A DNA stretch of 10,460 nucleotides from an uncultured Planctomycetia bacterium (GTDB taxonomy: Bacteria; Planctomycetota; UBA1135; GCA-002686595). The first letter of the stretch is position 1. Each line of letters begins with the position of its first letter. The translations under genes and the position numbers were made by a program. The stretch spans positions 1-10,460 of the forward strand of contig CALKYE010000273.1 in assembly GCA_938003765.1 (NCBI GenBank). The letters are read 5' to 3'. The notes below the pieces were generated by a model that was not told the origin of the DNA, made no database searches, and saw nothing but the letters and a program-made list of their open reading frames with translations. Shown here piece after piece: positions 1 through 5,660 of the stretch.

Positions 1-54
1 AGCTCGCTCGAGTCGGGCGAAGGCTTGGTCCTGGTCCTCGTCAACTTGCAGTGA
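1..54 (+). CDS. C-terminal end of an unidentified upstream protein (partial)
   Basis: Reading from base 1 in frame gives 17 residues (SSLESGEGLVLVLVNLQ) followed by TGA at 52-54. The alternating hydrophobic stretch LVLVLVNL looks like a closing beta strand, as often ends secreted planctomycete proteins, but the fragment is too short to name a family. Only 19 bases separate its stop from the start of the next gene, so the two are probably co-transcribed. That it is coding is inferred from frame, spacing and composition. A chance open frame of this length cannot be excluded. Confidence 0.5.
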   Translation, partial: SSLESGEGLVLVLVNLQ

Positions 55-73
55 GCGAGAGCGAGCCACGACC

Positions 74-1780
74 ATGAACCTCCGACGAACCCAAGCGCGA
101 GCGCTGCTCGCCGCGTGCAGCGCGCTCGCGCTCTCGAGCCAGCTCTGCGCGCAGGTCCATCCTTCCGCCGCGCGCACGTGGGACACGAGCGAGCCGCGCG
201 ACGCGCTGATCTTCACGCCCGCGGGCGGCTGGATCGACCAGGCGCGCGTGATCGAGCCCAGCGGCAGCTTCGTCTCGATCCTGCTGCCCACGGGACCCGC
301 GCAGCCTCCGGTCGACGTCGATCCGAACTCGCCGGCCATCGCCGTGCACGTCGACTGGGCTTCGATCGACGCGCTCGGAGCAAGTCCGCGGGAGCGCGTC
401 GGCATCCCGCTGCCCGAGGGCGGGGCGCCGCTGGAGCTCGTGCTGCAACATCGCGAGCGCCGCACGCCGACGCAGTACACGTGGTTCGGCCAGATCGCGG
501 GCGTTGCGAACAGCGACGTGATCCTGGTGCGGCACGACGACGCGCTGCGGCTGGTGGTGCGCAACTCGAACCACCGCGGCCGGACGTTCGAAGTGCGGGG
601 CTTCGGCGCGAACCACGTGCTGTACGAGTTCGAGGCGAACGCCGCGGACTGCGCCGGCGCGATCCAATCGCCGACACTGCCCGCCGAATCGCCCCTAGGC
701 GGCGGCGCGGCCGCGACGGGTGGCGGTCAAGGTCCGCAGAACCTGCTGGGCGGCGCTCCGAGCGATCCCACCAACGTCGTCGACGTGATGGTTGTCGTGT
801 CCGATCAGGCGCGCTCGGCGTACGGCTCGTCCAGCGCCTTCCTGGCCGACTGCCACGCGATGATCACCGACTCGAACGCGCGCGTGAACCTCTCGGGAGG
901 CTCGTGGACGTTCCGGCTGGCGGCCGCGGAGTGGAACATCCTCGTGGGCTACTCGCAGAAGGCCGACATCTCTCAAGATCTGGCCGAGTTGCGGCTCACG
1001 GTCGGCCAAACGATCAACGGCTACACCGCCGTCGACACGATCACGGACCAGATTCAGGCGCTGCGCAACAACTATCGCCCGGACCTCGTGGCGATGATCA
1101 CCACGAGCGGCACGGGCGTCGGCTGGACTCCGGCCAACACGACCGGGCTCATCTTGGCGTCCGGCTGCTTCGTCGCGAACCGTTCGCTGGCGGTGAGCAA
1201 CGGGACGTTCGCGCACGAGGCGGGCCACAACCTGGGCGCTTGCCACAACGCCAATTCATCGGCGCCGACGTGCTCGCAAGGCATCAATGCCACGGATCGC
1301 GGCATCGAGCGCTACTGCGATGTGCCCGACGGAATCTGCGGCGGCTGCGAGGACACCGAGTACCGCACGACGATGGCCTACGCCGTCAACACGACCGTCC
1401 ACACGGTGCGCGTTCAGCGCTACGCGGCCGAAGGCCTCACCGCGACGCTCAACGGCTCGTTCGGTAGCTGCGTGGTGAACCTGTGGGCGACCGACGCGCG
1501 CACCATGCTGACCTTCAACGTCAGCCGGCCGTTCGTGTCGCAGTACAACGTCGCCCGCTCGCAGATCTGGACAGTCGTCGGCGGCGCCGGTGCGCAAACC
1601 GGCACGTGGCAAGAGCCGGTCTCGAAGATTCGAACCGCGAGCCAACTGGTCCTCGGCGGCGCGGACTGGGGCGTGATCCGCGCGCGCCCTGGCGTGTACC
1701 AGGAGACCAGCGGCGCGCCGATCGTGATCAGCGCGGGCTGCCGGATCGTGCCCGACGGCGGCGTGATTCGACTTCAGTGA
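74..1780 (+). CDS. Secreted reprolysin/adamalysin-like (M12-type) zinc metallopeptidase
   Basis: A 568-residue exported metallopeptidase. Residues 1-26 form a signal peptide: basic MNLRRTQAR, a hydrophobic core, then a cut near CAQ. Residues about 90-195 resemble the propeptide of reprolysin-like enzymes, including the WFGQIAGVANSDVILV stretch. The catalytic domain spans about 230-455. Its zinc motif is HEAGHNLGACHN with ligands H381, H385 and H391 and catalytic E382; the Met-turn is M434 in TTMAY. Cysteines cluster between the zinc motif and the Met-turn, suggesting disulfides and an extracytoplasmic location. Residues about 498-568 form a separate module resembling the first rung of a parallel beta-helix (GTWQEP, RPGVYQE, then GGVIRLQ at the C-terminus). 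The ATG at 74 is chosen because the signal peptide follows it at once; no strong Shine-Dalgarno is seen. The substrate is unknown. The peptidase class is firm; placement in M12B rather than a sister metzincin family is likely but not certain. Confidence 0.9.
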   Translation: MNLRRTQARALLAACSALALSSQLCAQVHPSAARTWDTSEPRDALIFTPAGGWIDQARVIEPSGSFVSILLPTGPAQPPVDVDPNSPAIAVHVDWASIDALGASPRERVGIPLPEGGAPLELVLQHRERRTPTQYTWFGQIAGVANSDVILVRHDDALRLVVRNSNHRGRTFEVRGFGANHVLYEFEANAADCAGAIQSPTLPAESPLGGGAAATGGGQGPQNLLGGAPSDPTNVVDVMVVVSDQARSAYGSSSAFLADCHAMITDSNARVNLSGGSWTFRLAAAEWNILVGYSQKADISQDLAELRLTVGQTINGYTAVDTITDQIQALRNNYRPDLVAMITTSGTGVGWTPANTTGLILASGCFVANRSLAVSNGTFAHEAGHNLGACHNANSSAPTCSQGINATDRGIERYCDVPDGICGGCEDTEYRTTMAYAVNTTVHTVRVQRYAAEGLTATLNGSFGSCVVNLWATDARTMLTFNVSRPFVSQYNVARSQIWTVVGGAGAQTGTWQEPVSKIRTASQLVLGGADWGVIRARPGVYQETSGAPIVISAGCRIVPDGGVIRLQ

Positions 1781-1784
1781 ACGA

Positions 1785-1831
1785 GAGTTGCTCCACGCCG
1801 CCGAGCGCATGCGGGCGGCGTGGAGCAGCTT
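1785..1831 (+). terminator. Long GC-rich hairpin after the first metallopeptidase gene
   Basis: Arms 1785-1802 and 1814-1831 pair over 18 positions: 13 consecutive Watson-Crick pairs (1790-1802 with 1814-1826), one more at 1789/1827, then an outer extension containing two G-U wobbles. The loop is 11 bases. The stem begins 5 bases after the TGA at 1778-1780, the usual place for a 3'-end structure. No uridine run follows, so it may act as an mRNA-stabilising end or a Rho-assisted stop rather than a classical intrinsic terminator. Confidence 0.7.
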
Positions 1832-2032
1832 CGCCGCAGCGTGAAGCGACTCATCACCGAGTCTGCGGCCACTAGCTGAAGCGTCGGTGTTGGCGGGCGC
1901 GGAGGCTCTCTCCGACGACGAGAGCGCCGTCGGCGCCGGTCCTCACGCGGCAGCGCGGTTCCGCGGCGGTGTGAAGCAGCAGCCAACGCCGTCGCCGATT
2001 CGGCGCGAGCGCCGCCCGCCGATCGATGCGGC

Positions 2033-2044
2033 TCCGTCGACGGA
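2033..2044. promoter_or_regulatory. 12-bp perfect palindrome in the leader
   Basis: TCCGTCGACGGA is a perfect 12-base palindrome 116 bases before the metallopeptidase start codon. It could be a dimeric regulator site. In a GC-rich genome such palindromes also arise by chance, and no second copy was noticed in the window, so the functional call is tentative. Confidence 0.2.
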
Positions 2045-2069
2045 CGAGCTTTCGGGATTTTCTCCGGCC

Positions 2070-2087
2070 GCCCGGATGCGGGCTTTT
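2070..2087 (+). promoter_or_regulatory. Terminator-like stem-loop in the 5' leader (possible attenuator)
   Basis: GCCCG (2070-2074), loop GATG, CGGGC (2079-2083), then TTTT (2084-2087). This short GC stem with a U run has the form of a small intrinsic terminator. It lies 72 bases before the ATG at 2160 and about 290 bases after the previous stop codon. It could end readthrough from upstream, or act as a premature-termination element in the leader of the peptidase mRNA. The stem is only 5 bp, so it is weak. Confidence 0.35.
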
Positions 2088-2159
2088 CGTGGGGACTTGC
2101 GAGTAGGTCGTCGCCGAGGGGCGCGGCCGCAGCAACCACCTCGAAACCTGGCCTTGGAC

Positions 2160-4910
2160 ATGAAGATCCCGTACCTGGCGTCGCTTGCCCTGCTCTCCTC
2201 GCTCCTGCCCGCCGCTGCGAGCGGAGGCGGCGGAACCGAACCGACTCGACCGCCCGCGGTGTGCTTCGCGCCCGGCACGCGCAGCGACTACGTGCAGCAG
2301 GTGCTCGCGCAATTGCCGCCGGCGCCGGAGGCGTACTGGACGAGCTCGTGGCACGGCGTTCCCGGACTCGCGCAGCCGGCCACCGTGTACTGGAGCATCG
2401 TTCCGGACGGCGTGACGATCCCCGACGAGTTCAACAACGGCTGGACCTCGTCCCCCAGCGTGTTCTTCAGTCAGATGAACGCGAAGTTCATCTTCGAGAA
2501 CGGCGCCACGACGGCGATCAGTGTCCTGCAGCAGTGCTTCGATCGGTGGGAGCAGCTCAGCGGCGTCAACTTCGTGTTCGTGTCGGTCGACGGCACGGTC
2601 GACGACGGCGCCGCTTGGGGAACGCCCGGCGACGGGATCCTGCGCGGCGACATTCGCATCGGCATGAAGTGGCTCGACGTCGCCGGGACTTCGGCGGGCA
2701 ACGTGCTCGCGTACAACCAGTTCCCGGCCGACGGCGGGGACATGGTGCTCGACAACTACGAGCAGTGGGGCGATCAGGCGAACGACCATCTCTTCATGCG
2801 TCAGGTGCTGATGCACGAGATCGGCCACGGCATCGGGCTGATGCACTCGTGCGACCAGGGCTCCTCGGACTTCCTGATGGAGCCGGTCATCGATCTCACG
2901 TTCGACGGTCCGCGCGCCGACGACATCCTCTCGATCCACACCCAGTACGGCGACGACGAGGAGCCCAACGACATCGCAGGACCGTCGGTCAAGACTCTGA
3001 CGCTCACGAGCAACAGCGCGTTGACGATCGGTTTGATCCCCGCGCCGCCGACGAACACCGCGCCGAGCGACGCGCGGCTGTACTCGATCTCCACCGCCGG
3101 CGATGTCGACTTCTTCCGCATCGAGCTGCCGAGCGCCGCGCAACTGCACGTCGCGGCGGTCCCCGTCGGATCGAGCTATCAAGCATCCCCACAGGATCCG
3201 AACGACGGCTCCTGCGCGACAGCAGGGGAGACGTTCGATCTGCTCCACGCCGCGAACCTCCGCCTCACGCTGCTCACCTCGAGCGGTACGTTGCTGCAGA
3301 GCGCCACCTCGCAGCCGGCCGGCGTCGCGGAGCAGGTCGATCACAACGCGGCGGCGGGCACGTACTACGTGCGCGTCTCAGCCGAGGCCAACGGATTCAA
3401 TCATGCGCAGTTCTACGAGCTGCAGCTCTCGACGAACGCGTGCCCGGACAGCGACGGCGACGGGATCGTCGACTGCGAGGACAACTGTGTCTCCACCTTC
3501 AACCCCCAACAGTCGGACACGGATGGCGACGGCGTCGGGAACGCCTGCGACAACTGCGTCACGACGGCGAACTCGCTCCAACTGGACGGTGACAACGACG
3601 GTGATGGAGATGCCTGCGACAACTGCCCGGCGACGTTCAATCCGAGCCAGGCCGACGGCGACGGCGACAGCGTCGGCGACGCTTGCGACAACTGCCCGGC
3701 GATCGCCAACGCGAATCAGACCGACGCCGACGGAGACGGGCTCGGCAATGCTTGCGACAACTGCGTGTCCGTGTCGAACCCCGGCCAGGTGAACACCGAC
3801 GGCGACCAATTCGGCGACGCCTGCGACAACTGCCCCACCGTCTCCAACTCCAATCAGAGCGACGGAGACGGCGACGGTGTCGGCAACGCGTGTGACAACT
3901 GCCCCACCATCTCGAACAGCAGCCAATCGAATGGCGACGGCGATCAGTTGGGCGACGCCTGCGACAACTGCCCCACCGTCTCCAACTCCAATCAGACCGA
4001 CGGAGACGGCGACGGCGTCGGCAACGCCTGTGACAACTGCCCGTCGGTCGCCAATGCGAACCAGGCGGACGGCGATGGCGACGGGGTGGGCAACCTCTGC
4101 GACAACTGCGTGTCCGCCCCCAATCCGTCCCAGGGGGACGGCGACGGCGACGGCGTCGGCAATGCCTGCGACAACTGCCCGACGACCGCGAATGCCAACC
4201 AGATCGACAGCGACGGCGACGGCGCCGGCGATGCGTGCGACGGCTGCGTCGGGGATCCGAACAAGACGACCCCTGGCGCCTGCGGCTGCGGCGTCCCGGA
4301 CACGGACACGGACGGCGACGGCGTCGCGAACTGCATCGACAACTGCCCCACGCTGCCCAACCCGCTGCAGGAGGACTGCAACTTCAACGGGATCGGCGAC
4401 GTGTGCGATCTGGCGAGCGGCGCGCACTTCGACACGAACTTGAACGGCGTGCTCGACGACTGCGAGTTCGGCGCGGCCTTCGCCTACTGCTCCTCGGGCA
4501 CGACTTCGAACGGCTGCACGCCGACGATGTCCGCGACCGGAACTCCGAGCGCGAGCACGTCCAGCGGCTTCGTGCTCGACGCGCTCTCGATCGAGGGCCA
4601 GAAGAGCGGTCTGTTGTTCTACGGAATCACGGGACCGATCGCGGCGCCCTGGGGAGTCGGCTCGACGAGCCTGTTGTGCGTGAAGTCGCCGACGCAGCGC
4701 CTGTCGACCCAGAACTCGGGCGGCGTGGCCGGCGCGTGCGACGGAGCGTTCTCGGTCGACTTCCTCGCCTGGGTGGCCGCGAATTCGGGCGCGCTGGGCG
4801 CTCCGTTCGCCGCAGGCGACGTGGTCTGCGCTCAGGCGTGGTTCCGCGATCCGCCCGCGCCCAAGACGACGAACCTCTCGAACGCGCTGCAGTTCACGAT
4901 GGCCCCGTGA
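2160..4910 (+). CDS. Secreted matrixin-like metallopeptidase with TSP3 calcium repeats and planctomycete C-terminal module
   Basis: A 916-residue exported multidomain protein. The ATG at 2160 is chosen because it opens a clear signal peptide (MKIPYLASLALLSSLLPAAA, cut near residue 20). Residues about 30-262 are a matrixin-like (M10-type) catalytic domain: HEIGHGIGLMH gives zinc ligands H219, H223 and H229 with catalytic E220, and M240 in FLMEP is the Met-turn. No PRCGxPD cysteine switch is present, so it is not activated as animal matrix metalloproteases are. Residues about 265-430 resemble a pre-peptidase C-terminal beta-sandwich (EEPND start, DVDFFRIEL, GTYYVRVS). Residues 440-692 are eleven thrombospondin type 3 repeats, followed by further Asp-rich calcium loops and two D-x-N-x-N-G motifs (739-744, 758-763). 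Residues 772-916 form a C-terminal module (YCSSGTTSNGC, GLLFYGI, QAWFRDPPAPKTTNLS) that I recognise from other planctomycete secreted proteins; its function is unknown. No hydrophobic C-terminal anchor is seen. Likely role: calcium-stabilised extracellular proteolysis. The substrate is unknown. Confidence 0.92.
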   Translation: MKIPYLASLALLSSLLPAAASGGGGTEPTRPPAVCFAPGTRSDYVQQVLAQLPPAPEAYWTSSWHGVPGLAQPATVYWSIVPDGVTIPDEFNNGWTSSPSVFFSQMNAKFIFENGATTAISVLQQCFDRWEQLSGVNFVFVSVDGTVDDGAAWGTPGDGILRGDIRIGMKWLDVAGTSAGNVLAYNQFPADGGDMVLDNYEQWGDQANDHLFMRQVLMHEIGHGIGLMHSCDQGSSDFLMEPVIDLTFDGPRADDILSIHTQYGDDEEPNDIAGPSVKTLTLTSNSALTIGLIPAPPTNTAPSDARLYSISTAGDVDFFRIELPSAAQLHVAAVPVGSSYQASPQDPNDGSCATAGETFDLLHAANLRLTLLTSSGTLLQSATSQPAGVAEQVDHNAAAGTYYVRVSAEANGFNHAQFYELQLSTNACPDSDGDGIVDCEDNCVSTFNPQQSDTDGDGVGNACDNCVTTANSLQLDGDNDGDGDACDNCPATFNPSQADGDGDSVGDACDNCPAIANANQTDADGDGLGNACDNCVSVSNPGQVNTDGDQFGDACDNCPTVSNSNQSDGDGDGVGNACDNCPTISNSSQSNGDGDQLGDACDNCPTVSNSNQTDGDGDGVGNACDNCPSVANANQADGDGDGVGNLCDNCVSAPNPSQGDGDGDGVGNACDNCPTTANANQIDSDGDGAGDACDGCVGDPNKTTPGACGCGVPDTDTDGDGVANCIDNCPTLPNPLQEDCNFNGIGDVCDLASGAHFDTNLNGVLDDCEFGAAFAYCSSGTTSNGCTPTMSATGTPSASTSSGFVLDALSIEGQKSGLLFYGITGPIAAPWGVGSTSLLCVKSPTQRLSTQNSGGVAGACDGAFSVDFLAWVAANSGALGAPFAAGDVVCAQAWFRDPPAPKTTNLSNALQFTMAP
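3477..4235 (+). repeat. Tandem array of eleven 69-bp units encoding thrombospondin type 3 repeats
   Basis: Eleven in-frame units of 69 bases (23 residues) run without a gap; units 2-11 each begin with Cys-Asp-Asn-Cys and unit 1 with Glu-Asp-Asn-Cys. The core is C-D-N-C-P-x(3)-N-x-x-Q-x-D-G-D-G-D-G-V-G-[ND]-A, the pattern of thrombospondin type 3 repeats, in which Asp side chains bind calcium and the cysteines form disulfides. Most units differ at many third positions. Units 6 (3822-3890) and 8 (3960-4028), however, differ at only 3 of 69 bases, and an exact 46-base match joins 3813-3858 to 3951-3996. Units 5 and 7 share DGDQ in place of DGDG. Together this suggests a two-unit, 138-bp duplication. 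Confidence 0.9.
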
Positions 4911-4927
4911 GCGAGCGGGTTCGACCG

Positions 4928-4959
4928 GCCGGGCGCGCTCTGAACGAGTCGCGCCCGGC
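4928..4959 (+). terminator. Perfect 10-bp GC hairpin after the matrixin-like gene
   Basis: GCCGGGCGCG (4928-4937) is the exact reverse complement of CGCGCCCGGC (4950-4959), with a 12-base loop. It begins 18 bases after the TGA of the metallopeptidase and precedes the sigma factor start by about 36 bases. Only a short, mixed T stretch (GTCTTGCT) follows. It is a plausible transcript end separating the peptidase from the sigma/kinase unit. The sigma factor promoter must then overlap or lie just upstream of it, unless there is readthrough. Confidence 0.65.
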
Positions 4960-4995
4960 GTCTTGCTGGGAGTCAGACTACGATGGCGCGCCCCA

Positions 4996-5559
4996 ATGGC
5001 GCGCGACGCGGAAATCACGCGAGCTTTCGCCGAGTGGCGCGCCGGCGACGCAGCGTCACGCGACGTGCTGCTCGGACAGCTCTACGGCGAGCTGCGCGTG
5101 CTCGCCGGGCGTCAACTGCGCGCCGAGGACGGCAACGTCACGCTGCAGCCGACCGCGCTCGTTCACGAGGTCTACTTGAAGCTCCGCGGCGCATCGAACG
5201 GCGACTGGAAGGACCGCGAGCACTTCCTGGCGGTGGCGGCGACCGCCATGCGCCAGGTGCTCGTCGACTACGCGCGCGCTCGCCGAGCCGACAAGCGCGG
5301 GGGCGCCTGGAAGCGCGCGACGCTCGATCGGATGCTCGAGATCGTCGAGTCGCAGGAGTTGGCGACCGAGGACCTCGAGCGCGCGCTGACGAAGCTGTCC
5401 GGCCTGAGCGAGCGGCAAGCGCGAGTCGTGGAGCTGCGCGTGTTCGGCGGCCTCACCGTGGAAGAGGTGGCGAGTGTGCTCGAGGTGGGCGTCACCACCG
5501 TCAAGGCCGACTGGCAGTTCGCGCGAGCCTGGCTCAAGCGCGAGCTGGCCCCCGCTTAG
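4996..5559 (+). CDS. ECF-type RNA polymerase sigma factor of the planctomycete 'LQPTALVHE' family
   Basis: A 187-residue cytoplasmic sigma factor that would direct RNA polymerase to a dedicated promoter set. Region 2 covers about residues 20-100 (LYGELRVLAGRQL, LQPTALVHEVYLKL, FLAVAATAMRQVLVDYARARR). Region 4 covers about 134-185, with the helix-turn-helix in LTVEEVASVLEVGVTTVKAD. Regions 1.1, 3.0 and 3.1 are absent, as expected for an ECF factor. The segment aligned with the usual acidic DAED motif of region 2.2 reads LQPTALVHEVYL instead, with Thr49 and Thr53. It is followed after 101 bases by a Ser/Thr kinase and no anti-sigma gene is visible, so control by phosphorylation is the natural hypothesis. 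The ATG at 4996 is preferred because the protein then starts like its family. A TTG at 4963 would add 11 residues, and the nearest GGGAG (4968-4972) is rather far from 4996, so the exact start is open. Confidence 0.9.
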   Translation: MARDAEITRAFAEWRAGDAASRDVLLGQLYGELRVLAGRQLRAEDGNVTLQPTALVHEVYLKLRGASNGDWKDREHFLAVAATAMRQVLVDYARARRADKRGGAWKRATLDRMLEIVESQELATEDLERALTKLSGLSERQARVVELRVFGGLTVEEVASVLEVGVTTVKADWQFARAWLKRELAPA

Positions 5560-5652
5560 GAGCTGGTCGGAGCGGTGTTGTCAGCGGTGACTCGAGCTGA
5601 GCGCTTCGACGCGCGCCGTGCGGACTCTCCAACCGGCGCCTAGAGATCGACC

Positions 5653-5656
5653 GAGG
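5653..5656 (+). promoter_or_regulatory. Ribosome binding site for the kinase gene (GTG start)
   Basis: GAGG at 5653-5656 lies 4 bases before a GTG at 5661. The spacing is short but workable. The GTG is the first usable start in this frame, and the family's characteristic N-terminal segment begins only about ten residues later, so the next ATG codons (residues 42 and 74) would cut into it. Confidence 0.45.
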
Positions 5657-5660
5657 TCCC

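Larger units (their letters stand above)
1832..2159 (+). other. Non-coding stretch and leader upstream of the matrixin-like gene
   Basis: About 330 bases without a convincing gene. The frame of the downstream peptidase stays open back to a GTG at 1887, but the 91 residues this would add are Arg/Pro-rich, match no domain and would bury the signal peptide, so I treat the stretch as untranslated. It contains a 6-bp stem (1905-1910 with 1920-1925), a 12-bp palindrome (2033-2044) and a short terminator-like stem-loop (2070-2087). The promoter of the next gene should lie here, but no clear -35/-10 pair stands out. Confidence 0.5.

Noticed and set aside
74..118. LAAC at residues 12-15 of the first peptidase as a lipobox
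   Set aside because: The hydrophobic stretch before Cys15 is only about five residues and hydrophobicity continues past it, so an ordinary signal peptide cut near residue 26 fits better.
1887..2159. N-terminal extension of the matrixin-like protein to a GTG at 1887
   Set aside because: It would place 91 Arg/Pro-rich residues before a textbook signal peptide. The ATG at 2160 is the sensible start.
1872..3344. 490-residue minus-strand open frame opposite the matrixin-like domain
   Set aside because: Composition typical of antisense frames in high-GC coding DNA, with no motif, no start context and full overlap with a well-supported gene.
3477..4235. Regular repeats as a possible CRISPR array
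   Set aside because: The 69-base period is an uninterrupted 23-codon protein repeat in frame with a gene. There are no constant repeats with unique spacers and no cas genes.
3378..5018. 546-residue open frame on the minus strand opposite the TSP3 array
   Set aside because: It is a shadow of the 69-bp periodic, GC-rich repeats: low-complexity Ala/Val/Arg-rich sequence with no domain. The + strand product has a signal peptide and catalytic motifs.
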